A DNA stretch of 64,000 bases from Parasulfuritortus sp049322515 (GTDB lineage Bacteria; Pseudomonadota; Gammaproteobacteria; Burkholderiales; Thiobacillaceae), in the NCBI GenBank assembly GCA_049322515.1, contig JBMOQW010000033.1, positions 124,001 through 188,000 of the forward strand, in the 5' to 3' direction. Below, one piece after another: positions 42,060-52,000 of this stretch. A model generated the notes under the pieces. The model was not told the origin of the DNA, did not search any database, and saw only the letters and a program-made list of their open reading frames with translations. Each line of letters opens with the position of its first letter. The first letter of the stretch is position 1. Made by a program: the position numbers and the translations under genes.

Positions 42060-44941
42060 CGCTGTTTCGCGAACTTGCCGGCGATGTAGTTCTGCCACGT
42101 GCGCCGGAACGGCGTGCCGGGGGCCGGCGGCACCGGAGCGAACTGCGGGAAGGTCTCCCGCGCCTCGCCCGGGTCGGCCTTGTAGAGGCGCACGCGGACG
42201 TCGTACCAGGCCGCCTGGCCGGTCACCGGGTCGGAGTTGGAGACGTGCTCGCCAGCGTCGTTGGGCGGCAGTTCCTCACTGATCACGTGGTTGAGCAGGA
42301 AGCCCTGCTTGGCTTCGTTGGCCTTGGGGTCCAGGTTCCAGGCGCCGGCGGCCTTGCCGATGGCGTTCCAGGTCCACACCGTGCCGGGCTCCACCGCTTC
42401 CGACAGGCGCGCAAGACAGCGCACCTTGCCGTGCATCGACTCGACCCAGATCCAGTCGTCGTCGGCGATGCCTTGCGCGGCGGCAGTCTTCGGGTTCACG
42501 TACAGGTAGTTGTAGGTGTGGATCTGGCGCAGCCAGGCGTTCTGGCTGTCCCAGCTGTGGTACATGGCCATGGGCCGCTGGGTGACGGCGTTGAGCGGGT
42601 ACTTGTGCTTGTCGGTGAGGCTGGCTTCGAGCGGCTCGTAGTAGAACGGCAGCGGGTCGAAGTAGGTCTCGATGCGTTTGCGAAGATGCGCGGGCGGGCG
42701 CCGGCCGGGGCTCTTGCCCTGGGCGGCGAGGCGGAATTTCTGCAAGACCTCGGAATAGATGTGGATGTTGATCGGCTCAACATGCCGGGTCATGCCGTGC
42801 GACTGCGCCCACTGCAAATAGCCCTGGTTCCAGTTGCGCATGTATTGGTACGACTTGGGCAGGTGGTAATGGAAGACGCAGTTGTTCTTCTCGTACATCT
42901 GCCACTGGTTCGGGTTCGGCTCGCCCTTCATCGACTTTTCGCCGCCCTTGCCGCGCCAGCCGGCCAGGAAACCGATGCCGGAGCCGGGCGCGGTCTCGAA
43001 GTTGACGATGAAGTCGGGGTAGTCGCGGTATTTGCGCTTGCCGTCCTTGTCGACGAAGGCGGGCAGCTTGAGCCGCGTGCCCAGCTCGATCAGCACTTCC
43101 TGGAACGGCTTGCATTCGCCGGTCGGCGGCACCACCGGGATGCGCACCGAATCGACCGGGCCGTCGAATTCGGAGATCGGCCGGTCGAGCATGGACATCA
43201 CGTCATGGCGTTCCAGATACGTGGTGTCGGGCAGGATCAAATCGGCAAACGCGGTCATCTCGGACTGGAAGGCGTCGGCGACGACGATGAACGGAATCTT
43301 GTAACTGCCGTCCTCTTCCTTGTCGTTGAGCATCTGGCGCACCTCGACCGCGTTCATGGTCGAGTTCCAGCTCATGTTGGCCATGAAGATCAGCAGCGTG
43401 TCGATCTTGTACGGATCGCCGCGCCAGGCGTTGGTGATGACGTTGTGCATGAGGCCGTGCACCGACAGCGGATATTCCCAGGAGAAGCCCTTGTCGATGC
43501 GTACCGGGTTGCCGTCGTCGTCGACGAAAAGATCGTCCGGATCGGCCGGCCAGCCCAGCGGCATGCCGTTCAGCGGCGTGTTCGGCTGCACGTCGTCCGG
43601 CCCCTTGGGCGTCTTCGGGCAGGGCGGGATCGGACGCGGGAACGGCGCCTTGTGGCGGAAGCCGCCCGGCCGGTCGATGGTGCCCAGGATCGACATCAGG
43701 ATGCCCAGGGCGCGGATCGAATGGAAGCCGTTCGAGTGCGCCGCCATGCCGCGCATGGCGTGGAAGGCGACCGGGTTGCCGGTGACGGTCTGGTGTTCGT
43801 TCTCCCACACGTCGGTCCAGGCGATCGGCAGCTCGATCTTCTGGTCGCGCGCGGTGACGCCCATCTCGTGCGCCAGACGGACGATGGTGTCCTTGGGAAT
43901 GCCGGTGATGCCGGCCGCCCACTCGGGCGTGTACTGGGCGACGCGCTCCTTGAGCAGCTCGAAGGCGGTCTTCACCGGCGTGCCGTCGGGCAGCTTGAAG
44001 TCGCCGAGCAGGTAGGGATCGACGCCGGGGGTCATGGTCGATACCGGGCGGTCCATCTCGCGGTCCCACCAGAGCTTGTTCTGGGGGTCGAAACAGCCCT
44101 CTTCCGGCGGCACCTCGAAGCGCACGAACATGCCGTATTCCGGGCTCTTCAGGTCCATGTTGACCAGTTCGGCGGCGTTCGAGTACTGGACCAGGAAGTC
44201 GCGGTCGTAGAGGCCCTGCTTGATGATCTCGTGGATCAGCGCCAGGAGCAGCGCGCCGTCGGTGCCCGGCTTGATCGGCACCCATTCGTCGGCGATGGCG
44301 GAATAGCCGGTGCGCACCGGATTGATCGAGATGAAGCGGCCACCGTTGCGCTTGAAATTGGCGAGCGCGATCTTGAGCGGGTTGGAATGGTGGTCCTCGG
44401 CGGTGCCAATCATCACGAACAGCTTGGCGCGGTCGAGGTCGGGCCCGCCGAACTCCCAGAACGAGCCACCGATGGTGTAGATCAGCCCGGCCGCCATGTT
44501 GACCGAGCAAAAGCCGCCGTGCGCGGCGTAGTTGGGCGTGCCGTACTGGCGCGCAAACAGGCCGGTCAGGGCCTGCATCTGGTCGCGACCGGTGAACAGG
44601 GCGAATTTCTTGGGGTCGGTGGCGCGGATCTTGGCCAGGCGCTCTTCGAGAATCGCGAAGGTTTCTTCCCAGGAAATCGGCTCGAACTCACCGGCACCGC
44701 GTTCGGCGCCCGCCTTGCGACGCAATGGCTGGGTCAGCCGGGCCGGCGAATACTGCTTCATGATGCCGCTGGAGCCCTTGGCGCACAGCACGCCCTGGTT
44801 CAGCGGATGATCGGGATTGCCCTCGATGAAGCGCACCTCGCCGTTCTTCAGATGCACCTTGATGCCGCAACGGCAGGCGCACATGTAGCAGGTCGTGGTC
44901 CGCACTTCCTCGTGCAGGGCCTGGGATTCGGTCATGGGCAT
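42038..44941 (-). CDS. soeA: Molybdopterin catalytic subunit, SoeA-type sulfite dehydrogenase
   Basis: A 967-residue DMSO-reductase-family oxidoreductase. The N-terminal [4Fe-4S] motif is CYMCACRCGIKV with a distal GVLCAKG. The molybdopterin-binding core follows (FTGRDQMQ, GTAEDHHSNPLK, DEWVPIKPGTDGALLLA), then the C-terminal cofactor domain. No twin-arginine signal precedes it, so it faces the cytoplasm, as for SoeABC, which oxidises sulfite to sulfate. Cytoplasmic polysulfide or tetrathionate chemistry is an alternative. ATG at 44941 or 44935. The last residues, RKAGNGK, are encoded by repeat element C. Confidence 0.85.
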   Translation of the reverse strand: MPMTESQALHEEVRTTTCYMCACRCGIKVHLKNGEVRFIEGNPDHPLNQGVLCAKGSSGIMKQYSPARLTQPLRRKAGAERGAGEFEPISWEETFAILEERLAKIRATDPKKFALFTGRDQMQALTGLFARQYGTPNYAAHGGFCSVNMAAGLIYTIGGSFWEFGGPDLDRAKLFVMIGTAEDHHSNPLKIALANFKRNGGRFISINPVRTGYSAIADEWVPIKPGTDGALLLALIHEIIKQGLYDRDFLVQYSNAAELVNMDLKSPEYGMFVRFEVPPEEGCFDPQNKLWWDREMDRPVSTMTPGVDPYLLGDFKLPDGTPVKTAFELLKERVAQYTPEWAAGITGIPKDTIVRLAHEMGVTARDQKIELPIAWTDVWENEHQTVTGNPVAFHAMRGMAAHSNGFHSIRALGILMSILGTIDRPGGFRHKAPFPRPIPPCPKTPKGPDDVQPNTPLNGMPLGWPADPDDLFVDDDGNPVRIDKGFSWEYPLSVHGLMHNVITNAWRGDPYKIDTLLIFMANMSWNSTMNAVEVRQMLNDKEEDGSYKIPFIVVADAFQSEMTAFADLILPDTTYLERHDVMSMLDRPISEFDGPVDSVRIPVVPPTGECKPFQEVLIELGTRLKLPAFVDKDGKRKYRDYPDFIVNFETAPGSGIGFLAGWRGKGGEKSMKGEPNPNQWQMYEKNNCVFHYHLPKSYQYMRNWNQGYLQWAQSHGMTRHVEPINIHIYSEVLQKFRLAAQGKSPGRRPPAHLRKRIETYFDPLPFYYEPLEASLTDKHKYPLNAVTQRPMAMYHSWDSQNAWLRQIHTYNYLYVNPKTAAAQGIADDDWIWVESMHGKVRCLARLSEAVEPGTVWTWNAIGKAAGAWNLDPKANEAKQGFLLNHVISEELPPNDAGEHVSNSDPVTGQAAWYDVRVRLYKADPGEARETFPQFAPVPPAPGTPFRRTWQNYIAGKFAKQRKAGNGK

Positions 44942-45081
44942 TGGGGTCCGGCTGCAGGACGAAGACAGGCAGGCCGGATCAAAATAATCATTAAAGAATG
45001 CTTATTTTCTCATTTAGGCACAGAGATGGAAACCTGCCTGGTCGGATTAGCTGTGGCGGGCCCGTGGGTGCTTGCAAGACT

Positions 45082-45120
45082 TTGTTTCCTGGCTCATCAA
45101 TGACTACAATGCAGTCATTG
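45082..45120 (+). promoter_or_regulatory. fitAB promoter with overlapping inverted-repeat operator
   Basis: -35 TTGTTT (45082-45087), 17-base spacer, -10 TACAAT (45105-45110). An 8-base inverted repeat CAATGACT (45098-45105) / AGTCATTG (45113-45120) brackets the -10, an ideal place for autorepression by FitA. The AT-rich 44980-45020 to its left probably holds the divergent soeA promoter, not resolved. Confidence 0.65.
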
Positions 45121-45142
45121 CAATCACACATATCCCAACATC

Positions 45143-45397
45143 ATGGCCACGATGACCATCCGAAACTTGGACGAAGACACCAAGATGAAATTGCGCTTGC
45201 AAGCGGCGTTGAACGGCCACTCAATGGAAGAAGAAGCCCGCCGTATCCTCAACCGTGCACTCATGCACCCGATAGCCGAACAGGGCATCGGAAGCCGGCT
45301 GCGCCGACACTTCGCAGAGCTCGGCGGCCTCGAACTGGATCACGCCAACCTGCCCGACCGCCCCCTGCCTGACTTTGGCTCGGATCACCCCCAGTGA
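45143..45397 (+). CDS. fitA: FitA-like ribbon-helix-helix antitoxin
   Basis: An 84-residue antitoxin. The N-terminal ribbon-helix-helix domain reads MTIRNLDEDTKMKLRLQAALNGHSMEEEARRIL (in part), as in FitA, which binds DNA. The C-terminal tail would block the toxin. ATG at 45143; a second ATG three codons in is possible. It overlaps fitB as GTGA, the normal antitoxin-first arrangement. Confidence 0.88.
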   Translation: MATMTIRNLDEDTKMKLRLQAALNGHSMEEEARRILNRALMHPIAEQGIGSRLRRHFAELGGLELDHANLPDRPLPDFGSDHPQ

Positions 45398-45828
45398 TTC
45401 TGCTCGACACCAATGTCTTGTCGGAAACCATGCGTGCGACACCCGCGCCCGAGGTTATTGACTGGCTGGATGCGCACACGAACGAGGTCTGGATTTCCTC
45501 CGTCACCGTGGCCGAGATCAGCCTGGGCATTGCCCTGTTGCCCAAGGGCAAGCGCCGCGACGGCCTGGACCAAGCCGCCCGGCGCATGTTTGAGGACGAC
45601 TTTGCCTTCCGCTGCCTGAACTATGACTACCCAGCCGCGTTACGATTCGCCGACATTGTTTCCCGGCGCCGTGCCGCCGGACGCCCCATCACCACCCAGG
45701 ATGCCCAGATTGCAGCCATCGCCCTCGCCAACGGTTGCGCGCTCGCGACCCGCAACATCGATGGCTTTCTGGCCTTAGACAGACTCACGCTAATAAACCC
45801 ATGGCCCACGCCCGACCCGACACCATGA
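45394..45828 (+). CDS. fitB: FitB/VapC-like PIN-domain toxin
   Basis: A 144-residue PIN-domain ribonuclease. Acidic residues are in place: Asp5 (ILLDTNVLSE), Glu43-type in SSVTVAEISLGIALLP, Asp in TTQDAQIAAIA near residue 103 and a distal Asp in ATRNIDGF. The start is GTG at 45394 in a GTGA overlap with the antitoxin stop. It is probably active. The stop overlaps the next gene as ATGA, so the ABC exporter may be co-transcribed. Confidence 0.9.
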   Translation: MILLDTNVLSETMRATPAPEVIDWLDAHTNEVWISSVTVAEISLGIALLPKGKRRDGLDQAARRMFEDDFAFRCLNYDYPAALRFADIVSRRRAAGRPITTQDAQIAAIALANGCALATRNIDGFLALDRLTLINPWPTPDPTP

Positions 45829-47588
45829 CCCCACGACCGACCGCCAGCCAATGGCGCTCGGCCTTGAAGCTGTTCCCCTACGTCTGGCAATACAAGCATC
45901 GGGTCCTGATCGCCTTCGCCCTGCTGTTCGGGGCCAAGCTGGCCAATGTCACGGTGCCGCTTGTCCTGAAGGAAATCGTCGACGGCCTGTCGAAGCCGGG
46001 CGTGGAACTGGTGCTGCCGACGCTGCTGGTCATCGCCTACGGCGTCCTGCGTTTCGGCAACACCGGGCTGACCGAGCTGCGCGACGCGCTGTTCGCGCGC
46101 GTGCTGCAACGCGCCATGCGCGGGGTGATCTACGACGTCTTCCAGCACCTGCACGCGCAGTCGTTGCGCTTTCACCTGGAGCGGCGCACTGGGGCGCTGG
46201 CGGCCGAAATCGAGCGTGGCGCCCGCTCAACCCGCTTCCTGATCAACTTCAGCCTGTTCAACATCGCCCCCACGCTGCTGGAAATCCTGATGGTGGCGGG
46301 GATCCTGTTCGCCAAGTACGACCCCTGGTTCGGCGGCATCACCCTGATGACGCTCGCGGTATATGTCGTGTTCACCGTGGCGATCACCAACTGGCGCCTG
46401 CAATACCGGCGCGTCATGAACGAGACCGACGCCGCCGCCAACGCCCGCGCGGTGGACAGCCTGCTCAACTACGAAACGGTGAAGTACTTCAACAACGAGC
46501 GCTTCGAGGCCGAGCGCCTGCGTCGCGACTTGAGCCTGGCCGAGGAGGCCTCGGTGAAGAGCGAGGTCACCCTGGCCTGGCTGAACGCCGGCCAGGCCTT
46601 CATCATCGCGCTCGGGGTCACCGCCATGATGCTGCTCGCCACCCGGGGTGTGACCGAAGGCACCATGACCATCGGCGACCTGGTGCTGGTCAACGCCTAC
46701 CTGCTCCAGTTGTTCATCCCGCTCAACTTCCTCGGCACCATCTACCGCGAGATTCGCAACGCGCTTACCGACATGGAGAAGATCTTCGGCCTCCTGGAAC
46801 GGCCGCCCGAGGTGCGTGACGCACCCGGCGCCAGGCCGCTCAAGATCGACCACGCCGAGGTCCGCTTCGAGGCGGTTGAGTTCGCCTACGACGAACGTCG
46901 GCAGATTTTGCGCGGCATCGATTTCACCCTCCCGGCCGGACATAAGGTGGCCGTGGTCGGTCCCAGCGGCGCTGGCAAATCCACCCTCGCCCGCCTCTTG
47001 TTCCGCTTCTTCGACGTCACCGGCGGCCGCCTCCTGATCGACGGCCAGGACATCCGCGCGGTCACCCAGGACAGCCTGCGCGCGGTGATCGGCATCGTCC
47101 CGCAGGACACCGTGCTGTTCAACGACACGCTGTACCAGAACATCGCCTACGGCCGCCCTGGCGCCAGCCGCGAGGAAGTCGTCGAAGCCGCCCGTGCCGC
47201 CCATCTCGACCGCTTCATCGCCAGCCTGCCGGACGGCTACGACACCCTGGTCGGCGAACGCGGCCTGAAACTGTCAGGCGGCGAAAAGCAGCGCGTCGCC
47301 ATCGCCCGTGCCATTCTCAAGAATCCGCCCATCCTGGTGTTCGACGAAGCCACCTCGTCGCTCGACTCGGGCACCGAGCAGGCCATCCAGGCCGAACTGG
47401 CCCAGATCGCCCGCGATCGCACCACCCTGGTGATCGCGCACCGGCTGTCGACCGTGGTCGATGCCGACGAAATCCTGGTCCTGGACGGAGGCCAGATCAT
47501 CGAGCGTGGCAGCCATGCCGAACTGATGATGCGCGATGGCCGCTATGCCGAGATGTGGCGCCGGCAATTGCACGAGGAAGCCCGCTGA
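45825..47588 (+). CDS. Atm1-type ABC exporter (half transporter)
   Basis: A 587-residue fused permease-ATPase. Six transmembrane segments (about 20-300) precede an ATPase with Walker A GPSGAGKST, signature LSGGEKQR and Walker B ILVFDEATSSLD. The phrase NYETVKYFNNERFE is characteristic of the Atm1/HMT1 group, which exports glutathione-linked sulfur or metal conjugates. That would suit a sulfur-oxidising cell. ATG at 45825 overlaps fitB; ATG at 45801 would add eight residues. Confidence 0.92.
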   Translation: MTPRPTASQWRSALKLFPYVWQYKHRVLIAFALLFGAKLANVTVPLVLKEIVDGLSKPGVELVLPTLLVIAYGVLRFGNTGLTELRDALFARVLQRAMRGVIYDVFQHLHAQSLRFHLERRTGALAAEIERGARSTRFLINFSLFNIAPTLLEILMVAGILFAKYDPWFGGITLMTLAVYVVFTVAITNWRLQYRRVMNETDAAANARAVDSLLNYETVKYFNNERFEAERLRRDLSLAEEASVKSEVTLAWLNAGQAFIIALGVTAMMLLATRGVTEGTMTIGDLVLVNAYLLQLFIPLNFLGTIYREIRNALTDMEKIFGLLERPPEVRDAPGARPLKIDHAEVRFEAVEFAYDERRQILRGIDFTLPAGHKVAVVGPSGAGKSTLARLLFRFFDVTGGRLLIDGQDIRAVTQDSLRAVIGIVPQDTVLFNDTLYQNIAYGRPGASREEVVEAARAAHLDRFIASLPDGYDTLVGERGLKLSGGEKQRVAIARAILKNPPILVFDEATSSLDSGTEQAIQAELAQIARDRTTLVIAHRLSTVVDADEILVLDGGQIIERGSHAELMMRDGRYAEMWRRQLHEEAR

Positions 47589-47637
47589 AGGCGGACCTGC
47601 TAGACTCGGCCGATTCGCATTCGACATGGAGTCTGCC

Positions 47638-47943
47638 ATGACCCGCCTGTGGTTCACCGCCCTGCTCGTCCTGGCCAGCCCCCAGGGCCTGGCTTTTCCC
47701 ACCTACGCCAGTGGCGAAGGTTTCCGGGGCGCCGAGCTGATGACGCCCGAGGAACGCCAGGCCCATGTCAGCAAAATGCAGTCCTTCCGCAGCTTCGAGG
47801 AATGCCAGGCTTATGTCACCGCCCATGAGACCGAGATCCAGAAGCGGGCGGCCGCCAAGCAGGTGACCCTGCCGGCGCGCAACACCGGGGTCTTCGACGG
47901 GGACCCCTGCAAGGTGATGCGCTTCATGGGCCGCATCAAATAG
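47638..47943 (+). CDS. Small secreted protein of unknown function
   Basis: A 101-residue protein with signal peptide MTRLWFTALLVLASPQGLA. The mature part is charged, with two cysteines (EECQAY and GDPCKVMRF) that could form a disulfide. ATG at 47638 follows GGAG. No recognised domain. It lies between the exporter and the YkgJ-type gene. Confidence 0.7.
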   Translation: MTRLWFTALLVLASPQGLAFPTYASGEGFRGAELMTPEERQAHVSKMQSFRSFEECQAYVTAHETEIQKRAAAKQVTLPARNTGVFDGDPCKVMRFMGRIK

Positions 47944-48096
47944 TCCGCTTGCCGCCCGACACCAAGCAGCAAGACCGGAAAAGCCTTTTCCGCTCCAGGG
48001 TTTAGACGCGACGCGGAGCCCCGTTCTCCGGTAGAATGCCTGCCCTTTCCGTCGTCGGCGCACCCGGACGGTTCCTGGCATTCAAGAGGTATCCCC

Positions 48097-49050
48097 ATGC
48101 AAGACTACGACGCCCAATTCAAGAACCTGGCCGAAGATGCCCCCTTCAGTCAAAGCCCGGTCATGCCCACCATGCTGGAGGGCGACACCGCCCTGCAATT
48201 CCGCTGCCATCGCGGCGTGAAGTGCTGGAATGCCTGCTGCAGCAACATCGACATCACCCTGACCCCATACGACATCCTGCGCCTGAAAAACCACCTCGGC
48301 CTGTCCTCGGGCGAATTCCTGCAGAAATACACGGTGCCTTACGAAATCGACAAGGACGGCACGCCCGGCGTCAAGCTGCGCTGCGTCGATGGCGGCACCG
48401 CCTGCCAGTTCATGGTCGAGGAAGGCTGCTCGGTCTACGAGAACCGCCCCACCGCCTGCCGCTACTACCCGGTCGCCCTGCTCTCGGTACGCCGCTCGGA
48501 CGAATACGTCGACCGGCTCTCCTTCGCCCTGGTCAAGGAAGACACCTGCTTCGGCCACCAGGAGCCGGACACCCAGACCATCGACGAATACCGTGCCGAC
48601 CAAGGCGCCACCGAATACGACGAGAAGGGCCGCGGCTGGCGCCAGCTGATCCTGAAGAAGAAGTCGGCCGGCCCGGCCATCGGCAAGCCGCCGGCCATCT
48701 CCAACCAGCTGTTCTTCATGGTCAACTACGACCTCGACCGCTTCCGCGCCTTCGTCATCAGCGAATCGTTCAACAAGGCCTACGATATCCCGGTCGAGCA
48801 GATGGCCGAACTGGTCGCCGACGACGAGAAACTGATGGCGTTCGGCTACGACTTCCTGCGCCACGTCCTGTTCAACGAGAAGTGCCTGACCGAGAAGGAC
48901 GGCGCCTACGAGGCCCGCCTCGAGCGTCTCAAGGCCAAGGCCGAGCAGATCCGGGCCGAATTCGAAGCCAACCGCGAACGCATCGAAGACGAGAAATACT
49001 GCGCGCCCCCCGGCCAGCCAGGCGACTGCGGCTGCGGCAGCGAGCCCTGA
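48097..49050 (+). CDS. YkgJ-family cysteine-cluster protein
   Basis: A 317-residue cytoplasmic protein. The N-terminal half has the CxxxxCCxxxDI.L pattern (CWNACCSNIDITLTPYD, about 43-59), then GTACQFMVEEGCSVYENRPTACRYYP, which together form the metal or Fe-S-binding cluster of this family. The C-terminus is a charged coiled-coil-like helix ending in GDCGCGSEP. ATG at 48097. Family function is not known. Confidence 0.85.
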   Translation: MQDYDAQFKNLAEDAPFSQSPVMPTMLEGDTALQFRCHRGVKCWNACCSNIDITLTPYDILRLKNHLGLSSGEFLQKYTVPYEIDKDGTPGVKLRCVDGGTACQFMVEEGCSVYENRPTACRYYPVALLSVRRSDEYVDRLSFALVKEDTCFGHQEPDTQTIDEYRADQGATEYDEKGRGWRQLILKKKSAGPAIGKPPAISNQLFFMVNYDLDRFRAFVISESFNKAYDIPVEQMAELVADDEKLMAFGYDFLRHVLFNEKCLTEKDGAYEARLERLKAKAEQIRAEFEANRERIEDEKYCAPPGQPGDCGCGSEP

Positions 49051-49071
49051 GACCGGCTTGACAAGCCTGAC

Positions 49072-52000
49072 TCAGGCCGGCGTTCGCTTGACCCGATACC
49101 ACGCCGCGTAAAGCGCCGGCAGGAACAGCATGGTCAGCAGGGTGGCGACCAGGAGGCCGCCCATGATGCTGACCGCCATCGGCCCGAAGAAATCGCTGCG
49201 CGACAAGGGAATCATGGCCAGCACGGCTGCCGCGGCGGTCAGCACGATGGGCCGGAAGCGGCGCACCGCGGAGCTGACGATAGCCTCCCAGGTCGGCTTG
49301 CCGGCGGCCATGTCCTGGTCGATCTGGTCGATCAGGATCACCGAGTTGCGCATGATCATGCCGAGCATGGCGATCACCCCAAGCAGGGCCATGAATCCGA
49401 ACGGCTGGTTGAACAGCAGCAGGAAGGCGGCCACGCCGATGATGCCGAGCGGCGCGGTGAGCACCACCATGACCACGCGCGAGAAGTTGCGCAGTTGGAT
49501 CATCAGCACCGTGAGCACGGCCAGCACGAACAGCGGCACCCCGGCGAAGACCGAGCGCTGGGCCTTGCCCGACTCTTCCACCGAGCCCCCCGCCTCCATC
49601 AGGAAGCCGGCCGGCATCTGGTCACGCACCGACGCCAGGTTTGGCCACAACTGGCCGGTCACCGTGGCCGGCTCGATGCCATCGTCATACAGGTTGGCGC
49701 GCACGGTGATGGTGGGCAGCCGGTTGCGGCGCCAGATGATGCCCGGCTCGGCGGCATATTCCAGGCGGGCCAACTGGGCCAGCGGCACCGCGCCGGCCGG
49801 CGTCTGGATCGCCAGGTCGGCCAGGCGGGACACCGTACCCCGCTGATCCTCGCCCCCGCGCAGGGCGACCTCGACCACCCGGTCGCGATCGCGGTAGGCG
49901 GTCACCGCGACGCCGTTCAGGCTGGCGTTGATGAAGCGGGCGATGTCCTGGCTGGACAGGCCGACCAGGCGCGCCTTGTCCTGGTCGACACGCACCTGGA
50001 TCACCTTGGACTGCTCGTCCCAATCGAACTGGACATTGCTCAGGTTGGGGTGCTTGCGCATCACCTCGGCCACCTGGTGGGCAAAACCGCGCAAGGTGGC
50101 GATGTCTGGCCCGGAGACCCGGATCTGCACCGGAAACCCGACCGGAGGCCCGTTCTCGATGCGGAACACCGCACCGCGCAGGCCAGGGAAGTCCTCCTCG
50201 AAACGCTTGAGCAGGCGGGCGCGCACCGCCTCGCGTTCGGCGTTGCCCTTGGTCATGACCATGAACTGGGCGAAGTTCGGTGTCGGCAATTGCTGGTCCA
50301 GGCTGAGATAGAAGCGCGGCGAACCCCAACCAATGTAGGCAACATAGTGATCGATGCCCGGATCGCCGCGCAGCATCGCCTCCAACTTGCGTGCCTCGGC
50401 GTCGGCCGCCTTGAGCGATGCCCCTTCGGGCAGGCGCAGGTCGACCACCAGTTCCGGCCGCACCGAGGACGGGAAGAACTGTTTCTGGACCAGGCCCATG
50501 CCGTTCACGGCCAAGATGAAGAGCGCCACGGTGGCCGCGATCACGAGCCAGCGATAGCGCACGCAAGCGTCGATCACCCGCCGCAAGCGGTGGTAGAAAG
50601 GCGTGTCGTAGACGTCGTGGCCGCCCGGCACGACCGGTCCGTCCGGACGCCCGGCACTGAAGCCGAGACCGGCCATCACGCGCTGGCGCCAGCGGCTCAG
50701 CACGGTATCCCGGTGCGGCGCATGCGGGTCGGGCAACAGCCGGTAGCCCAGGTAAGGCACCACGATCACCGCCGCCAGCCAGGACACCAGCAGCGCGATC
50801 ACGTTGACCGAGAAGAACGCGAACGCGTACTCCCCCACCGCCGAGTTGGCGGTGGCGATGGGCAGGAAGCCGGCCACGGTGACCAGGGTGCCGGCCAGCA
50901 TCGGCCCGGCCGTGCTGACGTAGGCGAAGGAGGCGGCCCGGGTCCGCTCCCAGCCCTGCTCCATCTTCACCCACATCATCTCGATGGCGATGATGGCGTC
51001 GTCGACCAACAGGCCGAGCGCCAGGATCAGGGCGCCGAGCGAGACCTTGTGCAGCCCGGTGTCGGTCTGCCACATGATGAAGAAGGTCACCGCCAGCACC
51101 AGCGGGATGGTCAGGGCGACCACCAGGCCGGGCCGGAAACCGAGGCTGAGGAAGCTGACCAGGAGCACGATGGCGACCGCCTCGGTCAGCGCACGCACGA
51201 AAGCGCTGATCGAATTGCGCACCACCTGGGGCTGGTCGGCGACATGGTGGATCTCCACGCCGAGCGGCAACTCGCGCTGGAAGGCCTCGGCCGCGGCATG
51301 CAGGTTCTCGCCCAGGCGGATGATGTCACCGCCCTCGGCCATGGCCACGCCGACCCCGATGGCCGGCTCGCCCTGGTAACGCATCATCGGCTGGGGCGGC
51401 TCGCTGTAACCTCGCGACACCCGGGCGATGTCGCCGATCCTGAGCGGACGCCCCTGGATCCGCACCACGGTATCGCGGACCGCCTCGACGCTGTCGAAGG
51501 GACCACTGGCGCGGACCCGGATGCGTTCCGTGCCGGTCTCGAAAAAGCCTGTCTCGGTGACCGCGTTCTGCGCCGACAAGGCGGCCGCCAGACCATTCAT
51601 GTCGATGCCGAGCGTGGCCAGACGGGCATTGTCGATGTCGATGTGGATGCGTTCCTCCTGGACCCCGATCAATTCCACCTTGGCCACGTCGGGCACGCGC
51701 AGGATGCGGTCCCGCGCGGCATCGGCATAGTCCTTAAGCTGGGCGGGCGTCAGCCCCGGGCCGGTGACGGCGAAGATATTGCCGAACACGTCGCCGAACT
51801 CGTCATTGGGAAACGGCCCCTGCACGCCGACCGGCAAGGTGTGGCGCATGTCGCCCACTTTTTTTCGGACCTGGTAGAAGACGTCGGCCATGCGTTCCGG
51901 CGGGGTATCGTCCCGGGCGAAGAACAGCACGGTCGACTCGCCGGCCCGGGAAAAGCTGGTCAGGCGATCGATGTACGGCACTTCCTGGAGCTTCTTTTCG

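Noticed and set aside
41834..45103. Very long open frames antisense to soeA, to the RND permease and to the subtilisin
   Set aside because: They mirror real genes in high-GC DNA, have no family resemblance, and the sense proteins carry full motifs.
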